From: Balanoglossus misakiensis
Lineage: Eukaryota; Hemichordata
Length of the DNA stretch: 64,000 bases
Reading direction: 5' to 3'
Assembly (NCBI GenBank): GCA_040954595.2
Contig: CM082585.2
Location: 3,906,001 to 3,970,000, forward strand
The position numbers and the translations under genes were made by a program. The notes under the pieces were generated by a model. It saw only the letters and a list, made by a program, of their open reading frames with translations, was not told where the DNA came from and ran no database searches. Position 1 is the stretch's first letter. Every line of letters begins with the position of its first letter. This document shows positions 49,021 through 60,100 of the stretch, piece after piece.

Positions 49021-50778
49021 AAGGAAATTGGCATCGTTTAGATAAGAAAGGGAAATTCATTCATTTAAAGCGTTCTAACATTTTCCTTCAGTTGACTGCT
49101 GCCTATCTGTCCTTAAAAGTAAAAAAATGCTGGAAAAGACAAGGCAGTTCCAAAATAATCTGCACTCCTGTTAGAAATTAGCAATGTTTTTTTTATAATC
49201 AACAGGTATTTCGCAAAGCTTGCACAATCGATCCTTCAACATCCATGATTTATCACCATAGTTTAACTTCCTCCTCGTTCATTTTTAAAGGTTTCAGCTT
49301 GCAGGTTGAACAGGCACAAACATTCAGCTTTTAAACGATATGAGTTGATTGATGTTCCATGTGTATCCTTGCCCTTTTTAAATGTTCGAAATGTTTTCAC
49401 AATGTGTATGTATGTTTTTCAAGAGTCATTGTTTGCCAAGTTTTGTGATGAATAAACAAAACTCCCGAGATGCGGTAAAGTTTGCAACTAATATGAGGAA
49501 TTTAAAATTAGACACAGCTTATTACCTTTAAAACGAAATTGAGGCAGACATTCTCTGACTTTCGCAGAATAATTTACGAAATTCAGTGGTATCTAAAGAG
49601 ACTTTGTAATTCCAAATATGACTCATCAGTCACTCAAATGGCAAGTGACAGTATTTCTGGATTTGACTCACAATAATAGTTTGGCATTTTGGTAAATTAC
49701 ACTTTAGTTTGTTCCTTTTGGTCAATCTTGACTGGGGTAACATTCTCGCATGATACGTTGTCCAATTCGGGACACCTGGTACGGCCACTTCAAGTAGTTC
49801 AAGGCGATAAAATATAGCAACTGCCATTATCAATTATTTCTTGGAGCTGGTAATTTTACCTCGTATGATAATGATTATTGGACTGGATATGACGGCATTA
49901 TGTTGCCTTTGAGAAAGGGCGAAGGATTACCTGGCTGCTCATGATAAATGTGTGATAATCAACATTAATTTTGCGAAAGAAGATTTATGTACTTGCAATT
50001 CTCCCGACTTTTTATAGATTTTTGCTACCCAGGTGAGTAATAAAAGTCTCATCTGGTCGACACAATTCCAAGATGGCCGAGTTTTTGCCATGTTTAAGAA
50101 ATGGGAGTTCATAAGCTAAAGTGATATTCGGTCATTCCGATACTTTGTAACTAAAAAAATTTTTAAATGTAAAAAAAGTTGATTGACTTTAATATGTCAA
50201 CTTCAAAGCAGAAATGTTTGACCAAAGGAAGTCATGAAATACATTAAACATATAATGTCTTCTATCTATTACTCTAGTGAATTGTCTACTTTTTACCCAT
50301 AATGCAATTATTATGGGATTTTACCCTCTAGCACAAAGTGAAAAACTATTTAAGGTGGCCAGAATTATAAAACAGTGATAAGAAATGTTTTAAAATGACT
50401 GCACGTAGCAAAATACATATGTAAAAGTTATTCAACAAAAACAGACGTTCACAGATGGCCACCATCTTGAAATTATGCAAATTAGCTCATTATAAATGGC
50501 AACATTTATTTTCTAGTTTGTCTTAAGCGACAACTTGGTGAAATAAATGATAAAAACAAAGCTACAGGGTGTATAACGTTCGTTTGACTCTTCTTTCTCA
50601 GCCAAAATGCAATACGTTGGCGGCCATTTTGATTATGCTAATTTATTCAAATTGCTCAATGCTGACAGAGCTCCAGTAACAATTTTTTTCACTTTGGTGA
50701 TCTATACAAGCAGAATCCGCTTTAAAAAAAACTTTAGACGCCAAAACAAGGTTTACCCCTCTGGCGGCCGGACTATAA

Positions 50779-51190
50779 CAATCTGATTCAAAAGAGGTGA
50801 CCAGTTTTTTCCCCCAAGTATTATCTGTTTTGGGGTTGGGTCAAGTGCACATTTTAAAATCTTGTGCCATAAAGTATACATTTCAGCCCATAACTTTTTA
50901 ACGAAATCACAATTCTTAATTATATGTACTTATGTTTCTGGTGCATCTTGACAAAAAGAACACAAGTTTGAGTTTACTAATGGATATTTCATCCTATATA
51001 ACATTGCATTTGTGAAAAGAATATTATGGTTAATTTTCTATTGGAATTCACGATATTTACTGAAAATAGTGACTCTAAAAGGCAAATTATAAATAAATTT
51101 CCAATCCATGTCTTCATTAAAAAGTTGTTGAAAACATCTGACTTTTGGGCACAAGAAAAAAGCGTTTACAGACGATGTTTCTTAGCTGTT
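50779..51190 (-). pseudogene. L1/Tx1-like LINE fragment, copy 2, 5' part
   Basis: Continuation of the fragment interrupted at 46,267; matches 37,940-38,335 closely, including the LWHKILKCPLDPTPKQIILG-type end. Confidence 0.8.
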
Positions 51191-52450
51191 TAGTAGTCGA
51201 TTGTTACAATGGATATGACTTCTCCTTACAAAAGTAAAACAGTGTTAACTGGTCTTACACATTCTGGTTTACAGAATTTCCAGTTTGAAGGTAAAGAAGA
51301 AATTAACACCAACTTCTTAATAGAAGACAATAATCACAAAATGTTGTTTTTTTTCTTACAGAAAAATATTGCAATTTCCTTTTAACATATGGATTTTTAG
51401 ACATAAAGCCATACTTAAATAGTAAATCGTCTCAAAAAACCATTGTAAGAATATAACATGATAACCTTTGATACAAAAAACACAACTGAAAAAAGCTAAT
51501 ATCAGACTTAAATCCCGGAACGTAATTTCTCCATGCGACATTATGGAACATGGGTTTATTAACAAACACGAATTTCAAGCAACTAAACGGTAGAACAAAA
51601 ACAACCACCACTTCTTTTCAGATGTCCTTATGTTGATATGTAATTTAATTGATGTTCTTAACTATTTTGGTATCCAAGTCACGAACCACATTATGACAAG
51701 GTAAATTACCATTGTAAGAATATAACACGATAACCTTTGATACTGGCTATATAAATTAAATGAACAAACGCTTCAATGTACCTGGCACTGTTTGGCGTCT
51801 GACGATTGTCGTCCGACAGTTCCGCATGAAAAATTACTTTCACAGTCTGTTGGTCTTAAGATGAATTACCATTGCAACAAAAGACCATGATAAACTTTGA
51901 CACTGGGTATAGAAATGAAACGAACAAACACTTCAACGTACCTGTCACAGCGTGGCGTCTGGCGTTTATTTACGGACAGGGCCCATGGTAATGCATAAAT
52001 ATTTACTTATATCCTTTTAGCCCTTTCGAACTATAATGCATAAATATTTACTTATATCCTTTTAGCCCTTTCGAACTAGTTCTTTTGCTAAAAGCGAAAA
52101 CTCAAGAAAAACAGAAAAAAGACGCAAAACTATGTTTATCTGCTCACATTGGAATCGTAATACCAACTTCTTAAGAGAAGCCCAAAATCACAAAAGTTGT
52201 GTTTTTTCTTATAGAAAAATATTGCAATTTCCTTTTAACATGGATTTCTAGACATAAAACCATACTTAAATAGTAAATCGCCTAAAAAACCGCATCTAGA
52301 TTCGATATACAGGTAGATCAAGTATGATTTTCCCGTATTGCCAATTGGCGCCTATAGATTATGATCCGAGTACACAGCATTTCATGTAGAAACACGTCCA
52401 AGTAAAAAGTTATACATTTTCTAATATGCTGATGAAGGCAACTTTAAATT

Positions 52451-53564
52451 ATACATTTTGTCAATTGAGAATAAAAATTGGGTCACAGCGAAATTTCTTT
52501 AATAAATACAAAACACGCTTAACCATGCTTTCTCATTTGTGTGTTGTTGTGTTTTTTATACAAAACTAATCCACACTCATATGTAGAAAAGAATGTAAAG
52601 GATTGGATAGATATCGTGCAAACTGACTTCTTTTTGAGAGGTTAATTGGTTTTTGTTTTCATATTTGTCGAATATCCTAGAAGAAATGCCCAACTTGGTG
52701 TCTAAACCACACTCATCTAATTGGCATAAAATTAATACAATATCATAATGGCCAATTTAACTTGATTGTTGAGGTCCAGGCTATCAGCACCTGTTACAAA
52801 ATATAAATTCATTCTTGTTTTAAATGTTAAAGTTATTTAATAAGTATCGTCCTTGCAAAGCAACATATTTAAGAAATTACAAGAACTATAGATCTGTTCT
52901 TCAGAAGGCCATTTCAAGAACATGTTTGATTCAAATATTTTACATTCATACCTGAGCGAATGAGACGCTCTTGAAATTTAAAATAAAATGGCAATACTTT
53001 GAAGAACAGTACTATTACATAGTACATGTCATTTTAATGTACTGTTCAATCTGTCATGTCCGTTTCTGAGAATAACTGTTACTTAATGTAGTTTCCTTTT
53101 AACTTGACCTGGACCATAAACATGTAATTTGTAAACATTTGAGTTATTGAGTAATTAACTAAAAATGAATAATAGGTTGCTTTATTGGTATTTTAATGTT
53201 ACCAAATTATTTTTAATCTACGCGCGCGCATCATGCGTTGCAAAATTGTGGTTTGTCTTCTCTGCATCACTTTACGTCATCTGCCTCAGAGACATTTAAT
53301 TTTGTGAGAGAGATCTATTAGGATTGCAAATATTTGTTGTTCATTTTAGTAACAAAGAAGCGTTATTAATTATATGAGGCGAACGTGATGATAGCGGAGA
53401 TTTGCATTAATAGTTTAGGAAATCTTGGTAGTGCTAGCTGACGCAATATCATTCTTCAGTACTCAGTACAAATGAAAAGCAAACGGTTCAAGCATTTTAG
53501 CGACCGAATTGTCTGTAGCATTTTGCATATAAACGCTGAATTTAATTGTATCCATGTTTCAGAT
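52451..53564. other. Upstream region of the double GTPase gene
   Basis: No repeat of the duplicated unit. It must hold the promoter and a likely untranslated first exon of the next gene. The ATG at 53,472 is in frame, but a good acceptor (CATGTTTCAG at about 53,553-53,562) lies just before the ATG at 53,565, so I prefer the latter start. Confidence 0.5.
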
Positions 53565-55769
53565 ATGGCTCATATGACAAGGATGTCCACCGTTGCCGTG
53601 GTTGGCCTTGCTGGCAGTGGTAAAAGTGCAACAGCAAACACCATTCTAGGCAGGACCGCGTTCCACAGCCAGAAATCCATGGGTGTCACAACTTGGAAAA
53701 CCTGCGCCGATCAACGAACAGATGAAGCGAGCGTCCTTGTCATAGATACCCCTCCTCTTCCCGATTGCCGTGAAGACAGGATACCCATCGATGAGACAGC
53801 CAGAGAGTTAAGCAGATGTTGGGATATCGCCAGACAAAGAGGAAATAAAGGTCTGGATGCAGTTCTGCTGACTTTGAACGCCAACGACAGAATATCCGAA
53901 GAATGCATCGATAGTATCAAATTTCTTGAAACTCTCTTCGGAAGCGAGCTCAACTCATACATGATTTTGGTCTTCACTAGACTGGATCAACTAAGAAAGG
54001 ATAAAACCGGTCTCAAAGATCTGTTATCAGACAGTCCAGACTACCTGAAACAACTGATCAAGGACTGTGGTGACCGCTACATTGGATTTGATAATAAGGA
54101 GCCAGACCAAGATAAGAAAGTCGCCCAAGTGATCGATCTTGTAACAATGATAAGAAATATGAAGCAAGTAAATCGCATTCCGTTCGAGGTCGACATTAGG
54201 CGGAATATGCAGACAGCGATTCAATCCCACAAGAAGGCCTGTGCTGATAGAGCACGCAAAATGGAGCGTTCTGCATCAGAAGCGGTGGCATCATACGCGA
54301 AAGCCTTCCCTAGTACAAGCGATCCAATGCCGGAGCAGGTTTATTTCGAACCGGTTGCAGCTGCTGGACTTCCATCAAGTCATTTGAGGTGAGGCTTTGA
54401 TGAGGACGTTGGTTAAGTGTTATAGCTACATTATTTTATTCCCTTTTATAATGGCCAACCTACAATGAAAATAATGTGAACTAAACATGTTGCATTTTAA
54501 AAGGCACACTTCTTATAGTGATAGCGTTTGAGAATTTTACATAGAAGTGTCCTTATGGAGTAACAGAGAAAGAAGAGACCTCTCGTCCTCGATTTTTAGG
54601 GTTCGATTCCTATCGTATAGCTCTGCGTCGTTTTTTTAAAGTGAAATCAAAGTTTGTATACAAAAAGTTCGCCCAAATTGTCATTACGTATTAGACGTGA
54701 ACCTGTCTGTGTTTTTAAGTAACTGTCAAGAAAGTGTCCGGTTTACTAGTAAACAAAGGAATGGCAGGTGATAATTACAATAGGTTTAAGAACAAAATGC
54801 ATGGACACAATGCAAAGTGAGGCATAACGATTTTAATTTTAATATTTTAATATATTCTATTCGATGATCATTATATCGATCATATCTTTATTTCGAGAAT
54901 GTATTTTTAAAATTTCAGAGGACATTCAGCTCTGACACCAGTAATCTCACAAAAAACTAACGCGTATTATACTTGAGGTATTTGGCACCTGTTAATGTTT
55001 TTATCATATTATCGATTTTAGGAACGAAGGCGAACGTCAAGGAAGAACACTTGCTTTGGCAGTCGTTGGTTTAACTGGAACCGGTAAAAGTGCAACAGCG
55101 AATACAATTCTAGGCCGGGCCGCGTTCCAGAGTCGGCGGACTATGACTGTCACAACCACGCAAACTAGCGCCGAACGACGCACAGATGAACCGAATCTCT
55201 TTGTCATAGACACCCCTCCTCTACCCGATAGCAATGAAGCAATGTTAACAGAGACTATAGCGGAAGAGCTGAGTAGGTGTTGGAAACTTGCCCACCAAGA
55301 AGGAAGTAAAGGTTTGGATGCAGTCGTTCTGACTTTCAACGCTAATGATCGCTTAACGGAGGAACACGTCCATGGATTCGAGTTTCTTTATGGGCTGATT
55401 GGTGAAGATCTGATGAAATACCTGATTGTGGTATTCACGAGGGAAGACCAACTTGCAAAGGAAGGCATAGGATTGAAGGAGCTATTGCGCGACAGTACAC
55501 CAGACTTGTCGTCTTTGCTGCAGAAATGCAACAATCGTGTCTTAGCATTTGATAACAAGACAAAAGACACGAGTGCGAAAGAGAAGAAAGTGGAAGATCT
55601 GGTAAAAATGATAAGAAGCATGAGAAAAGAAAACGGCAATATCCAGCTTACAGTTGATGTTATGAGCAAATACAAACGTGCAAGTGAGTCATACGGTGTT
55701 GCAGCTGCAAAGAGAGCCCAAAAACATCACCGGTACGAATTACAGCAACAGAGGTGTTGTTTGTCATAA
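53565..55769 (+). CDS. Tandem double-domain AIG1/GIMAP GTPase (two exons)
   Basis: Coding exons 53,565-54,388 and 55,022-55,769 join as CATTTGAG|GTGAGG...TTTTAG|GAACG, phase 2 to phase 2, giving 523 residues. Exon 2 has no ATG before its P-loop, so it is not a separate gene. Domain 1: G1 GLAGSGKS (14-21), G4 TRLD (138-141), FDNK (175-178). Domain 2: G1 GLTGTGKS (291-298), G4 TRED (414-417). Both have the family box NANDR and both carry DTPP (61-64 and 338-341) instead of DTPG, losing the G3 glycine. A linker of about 65 residues joins the domains. The C-terminus is CCLS, a CaaX-like box with Ser at X (farnesylation expected). AATAAA follows at 55,942. Likely a membrane-tethered GTP-binding protein with altered hydrolysis. 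Confidence 0.9.
54389..55021 (+). other. Intron between the two AIG1 domains
   Basis: 633 bp, GTGAGG donor and ATTATCGATTTTAG acceptor. If it were retained, translation would stop at once (AGG TGA), giving a 275-residue single-domain protein without the CaaX box. Confidence 0.82.
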
Positions 55770-55941
55770 AAATTTTGACATGGTCAAAAGTCGAAGCTAT
55801 GGTTGGGTTTTTATAACGTTTTATGTTGATTACACTTTACTGTTATGAAGGAGTCAAACACATGAAACGTTTTTTGTTTTCAAATTGATAGAAACATTTT
55901 TAGTAAACAAAATTGTGTATTTTTCATCTGTATGTGTAACA

Positions 55942-55947
55942 AATAAA
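55942..55947 (+). terminator. Poly(A) signal AATAAA
   Basis: About 175 bp after the stop of the double-domain GTPase gene, in AT-rich sequence. Confidence 0.6.
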
Positions 55948-58900
55948 AAAATTATAACGCGGGAACATGAAAAACTCAAGTTATTATAATATCATAAACG
56001 CTAATATGACTTGCTTGCAAAAACAGTGATTTACGTACACCTATGATAGTATCAATGCTCAAAAGTGACTGGCCAAAATAGCCAAAATGTACGATTCCCT
56101 TTCAAACCTTGTTAGCTCAAGGCAATTTAAGACATTTCTCTCTTCAAATTGAGAAGAAAGCAATTAGGGTGTCACCGTTCACAGTTTTAAAGAATTCGAA
56201 GGTAGCAACATTGTCCTCAATTTCGAATTCGAAATGGCTGTCATTACCTATGTTAACAATATGGCGAACATTTAAATTAGCCACTTTTATAGCAACAAAA
56301 CGGTGAACACCTATTCAGTTTCATTATTTAACGTTTATACCATATCAGTTGGGTTCCGATCTTCCGCGCATCAAATTAATTGTAGACGTACACGTGTCCT
56401 ATAGAAAAAGTAAGAAACAAGAGAATATTCTGACAATTATTTGAGGCACTGCATGTATACATTTAGCGTTAAATAATAACTACTTGTATTCCGGTTTATT
56501 AATAACAACTAATTGCATTGCATACGTTGACACTTGTGACTTTTGTGTGTACTGTATGGCATTTTATTCAGAAATAAATTTAGAAGGTTAAATTAAGAAA
56601 TTATTTGGACGTCTAAATTTATACAAACGTACGAGTGATCTAAATGGATTGCGACATGAAGCTGTGAAACTCACTAAGAAATTCTATAGGCAAGAGGAAA
56701 TCGCACTGAACAATCGACAAGTAAAGTAACATTTTGCATAATTTGCTTCAATGGTAGTTCAGGGTAAATTTTAACTCAGGTGTTCACTCACGTGAGCTAA
56801 TGACAATATCAGTCACTCTGTCTGTCAGTATGCATGTTTGTACAGGCGCGATATCTTAACAAATGTGGTACACAGGCACATATTTTGAACGGCAAGAACT
56901 GATTATATTCCGACTGGCGTGGCTTTCATACTGATGCTGTTAAAATGCAACTTGCTTGTCAATAGTATTTTCAACAAATGCTCCAAAAATTGAATTTTGA
57001 AAGGGGACTATTTTTTTCATTCTCACAGACAGACAGACAGACAGACAGACTGACAGACCGACAGACAGACCAACCGACAGACAGACATACATACCGACCG
57101 ACAGACAGACAGACAAACAGTCAGACAGACAGACAGACAGACATCGGTAAGACATTAGCCAATGTGTGCGAAATAGGCCCTACATGCGTGTACATGAGCA
57201 TACACGTTGTAGCAAAACCTAACCATTAAATGTGTACACAATATGCTGACAAGAGTTCGATGTGTCAAAGTTAGGAAAATCATTGATGTTGACATCTACA
57301 TGACGTTTTGTCGAATCTTGGTTTATCCTTATCCAGAAAAAAATCATCGAATATGAAGCAATGGAAAAGGATATAGCCCATATACATAAATACATATTCA
57401 GACACTTTTGAAGTTTGGTAATATCATTTGGTGCATTGTACGGGTTAGAAAATAATCTATTTTCTTTGTGAAGTCAGCGGTCATGCAGCGAGTGGCGTAT
57501 TATGCAAATTTAATCATCACCTTCAAACGATTTTCTCAGCAACAGTGTTAAATTGCGTCTTTGGCACCAATTTCCCTTGTATAAACAGATTTCATGCGAA
57601 AGGCATTTAAAAAGTGTGGAGATATTTTCAAAACCATAATTGTATATGTCAAATGAATATTACCCGTCGACACGACTCTCATGGGTAGCGATCTATATTG
57701 GAATGTGTGTAGATGACACGTATGGTGTTTGAGCGTAAATGTTGTTAGTACAATGTAGTATTGTTAGTAGCGTAACTGTTCAGTTGAAAACGCCGGAACC
57801 TAAAGAAACAATGATATTTTCCAGTCCTTACCAAACACCGAAATTATATTATGAGAGTTATAACAATTTTTGCAAAGACAGTGATGGAGGGATAAACAAA
57901 TCACCTCTGAGGCAAAACATGCATGACAGATGCTTCAAAGTGTGTCTTCGGCAACACCGGAAAACGGCCATAAAAATGGCGTCGTCTGAATTCCGCCGGT
58001 TATCCAGATATACAAACTGTATTTTTGGATATGTGAGGGGAGAACGGAGTTAAAGCACCTTTGATGCCAATATCAATTTTAGGCTTGTGCGAGGGCGCTG
58101 TTCCTGTGCAAAACTACATCTATCATGATTGGCGAATTCGCATGATTATTCAAGAGGCGTGTCCGAACAACATTTAAACTGTACTATTTACTAGCCCCTA
58201 TCATACGTGTTATGTACCCCGTATCGTCAGCCTAAACCTCGCCTCGTGAAAATTACCAAAACAGTAGGATTCAATCATTTCGAGACTTGGTGATAATAAA
58301 GGTAGGTGATTGGAAAAGGTAAATGTTCAGTGTTATTATCACTAGAACTGATGTAAACCCAGTGTTTCTACCCGTCACCAAATGAGCTGAAATATGTATT
58401 TTTGAACCACTACCATTTCTGTACGAGCTTGAATCACTTGCTCGTTTAGCTGATTTAGATTTTCCCCTGTCAAAAAAGTCCTTTTCTTAAAAGAGAGAGT
58501 TTTAGTTTGATAATTTCCCAGTTAAGTTCATTTAACTCACGTTGTAAACATGTCAGATTATAACCATGTTCTCAGCGTAACGTTTTCAACGGTGCATGTA
58601 GCAAAGTCCCTGAGACTACTCTGACGAAACAAAATACGTGATAAATGTTTATCTGTATTTGCGTGTGTGTCTGTGTCATATATTTCCCATAAGCGAGATT
58701 ATAGATTTGTGGCTTGAATATCAATGATGTTATCAAGAAATATTTTCTTAAATGACTGTTTAAGGAGAGCAAAAGGGCAATAATGGGTTTTGCAGATAAT
58801 TTCAACACTAAATATGATGAAACATTACGATTAGTTATATATTTCTGAAATTGCTACATATTGTGAAGCTTGTACAATAATATTATATATGTATAATACC

Positions 58901-59186
58901 TCTCACATACCTGTAGATTACACTGTATAAGACTTTAGAGATTTTACGCCAATTTTCTGCTAATTTGCAATTTCACGAAAAATGTTTGCGATCGGCGGTG
59001 AAACTTGCTCTAGCTATTGCTCTTACGGATATCCCAACGACTGCGTTATGTTGAGAAGTGTAAATAGTCAATTTGTATATTTGGAGAAGTTTTGAAATTT
59101 GCACCATTTTATGAAACTTATTAAACTGTTTTCATGTACTTTGGCCAAAATCCTCAAAATCAGTATATGTTAATTCGTATCCGTAG
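55948..59186. other. Intergenic region
   Basis: No supported gene. Contains the GACA microsatellite at 57,027-57,142 and, just before it, a block (TTTTGAAAGGGGACTATTTT) homologous to 42,130-42,160. The open frame at 57,739-58,053 has no recognisable features. Confidence 0.45.
57027..57142. repeat. (ACAG)n microsatellite, imperfect
   Basis: Tetranucleotide GACA/CCGA variants over about 115 bp. Confidence 0.95.
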
Positions 59187-59199
59187 ATTCGCTCTGAAA

Positions 59200-60009
59200 A
59201 TGGCTGCATCTGATAACACCGTCGTTATAACACTGCTTGGTAGAACAGGAAGCGGTAAAAGTGCAACTGGTAACACAATCCTTGGTGCAGGCAAGCTCTT
59301 CGATACCAAACGTCAGTTATCTTCTGCCACCAAGAAGACGTCGTGTGAAAGACGAATCGTTGATGGCGTAAATACTCTGGTCATTGATACACCCGGACTA
59401 TTTGATACGGATGAACAATCCACGCACGAATACATTTTGTCGGAGGTCACAAAATGCGTTGGCGTGGCAACAGCTCACAGTAACGGCATAGACGCATTCA
59501 TCTTAACACTCAATGGTGACGAACGCTTCACAGAAGAGAGTGTCATAACTATGAAGTTCCTGCAGAAATTATTCGGAGACTCGATGCTCGGTTACAGTAT
59601 TGTCATATTCACCAGAAGAGACCAACTTGAAGAAGATGACACGACGTTAGATGAGTTCTTGAAATCGGCGCCCCCATTCCTACAAACAATCATAGCAAAG
59701 TGCGGCGGGCGTGCCATTGCGTTTGATAATAGTAGACGCGGCGCCCAAGATCGGTCTCAAGTGAATGAGTTAATGGGTATGATTAGACAAATTCGACGTG
59801 TGCATGGAAACACGAAATTCACGCACGTTATAACAGATAGAGTCAAGCAAGTAGTTGATGATGATAAACGACAATCTGGTACAGTCAGTAATGACGAAGA
59901 GTCACGAAAGATTATAAAAGAGAGCCCCGGCATCTTTAGTAGAATATCAGGTGCCATAGCCAGTTTTGTACGTCCCGTCGTTGATTTTTTCAAAAGCCTT
60001 CTCAACTGA
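59200..60009 (+). CDS. AIG1/GIMAP-family GTPase, canonical single domain
   Basis: 269 residues. Motifs: G1 GRTGSGKS (14-21), G3 DTPG (63-66) followed by LFDT, the family box DAFILTLNGDERFTEES (98-114), G4 TRRD (138-141), G5-like FDNS (175-178). A charged segment (216-240) precedes an amphipathic, hydrophobic C-terminus (SPGIFSRISGAIASFV and VVDFFKSLL, 242-268) that probably binds or enters a membrane, as C-terminal anchors do in several GIMAPs. The frame is open to an ATG at 59,134, but an acceptor-like TATCCGTAG ends at 59,186 and the ATG at 59,200 aligns with the starts of its paralogues, so I choose 59,200. AATAAA lies at 60,095. Confidence 0.92.
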   Translation: MAASDNTVVITLLGRTGSGKSATGNTILGAGKLFDTKRQLSSATKKTSCERRIVDGVNTLVIDTPGLFDTDEQSTHEYILSEVTKCVGVATAHSNGIDAFILTLNGDERFTEESVITMKFLQKLFGDSMLGYSIVIFTRRDQLEEDDTTLDEFLKSAPPFLQTIIAKCGGRAIAFDNSRRGAQDRSQVNELMGMIRQIRRVHGNTKFTHVITDRVKQVVDDDKRQSGTVSNDEESRKIIKESPGIFSRISGAIASFVRPVVDFFKSLLN

Positions 60010-60094
60010 ACCTATTCAAATCATCAATCCCCAAATTGACATGACTAACACGTTTACGATCTCCACCATAAGGAAATATATTGCCAACATTCAG

Positions 60095-60100
60095 AATAAA
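60095..60100 (+). terminator. Poly(A) signal AATAAA
   Basis: About 85 bp after the stop codon of the preceding GTPase gene. Confidence 0.6.

Larger units (their letters stand above)
46268..50775. mobile_element. PIF/Harbinger-like element, 4.5 kb, degenerate interior
   Basis: Terminal inverted repeats of about 170 bp start TAGTCCGGCCGCCA. The element is flanked by TAA (46,265-46,267 and 50,776-50,778). Copy 1 of the duplication has the empty site GATATAACAATC at about 37,938. A 3-bp TWA target duplication is the signature of PIF/Harbinger. The left end is followed by a 189-bp tandem array derived from the terminus. The interior holds a LINE fragment (48,911-49,020) and AT-rich sequence but no recognisable Harbinger transposase or Myb-like protein, so the copy is non-autonomous. 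Confidence 0.88.
39850..52450. repeat. Large segmental duplication, copy 2
   Basis: Counterpart of 26,740-38,520. It keeps the intact GTPase gene and lacks the copy-1 LINE and 2.56-kb element. It has its own insertions: 40,869-42,238 and the 4.5-kb Harbinger-like element at 46,268-50,775. The tail from 51,480 repeats the 26,830-27,560 and 24,000-24,540 sequences. Confidence 0.85.

Noticed and set aside
53472-53564. N-terminal extension of the double GTPase from the upstream ATG
   Set aside because: A splice acceptor lies just before the ATG at 53,565, and the paralogues start at the equivalent place.
54597-54617. tRNA-like T-arm (GGGTTCGATTCCTA)
   Set aside because: No matching A-box, anticodon stem or acceptor stem upstream; it lies in the intron of the double GTPase gene.
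55056-55769. Second AIG1 domain as an independent gene
   Set aside because: No ATG before the P-loop; exon 1 and exon 2 join in phase through a canonical intron.
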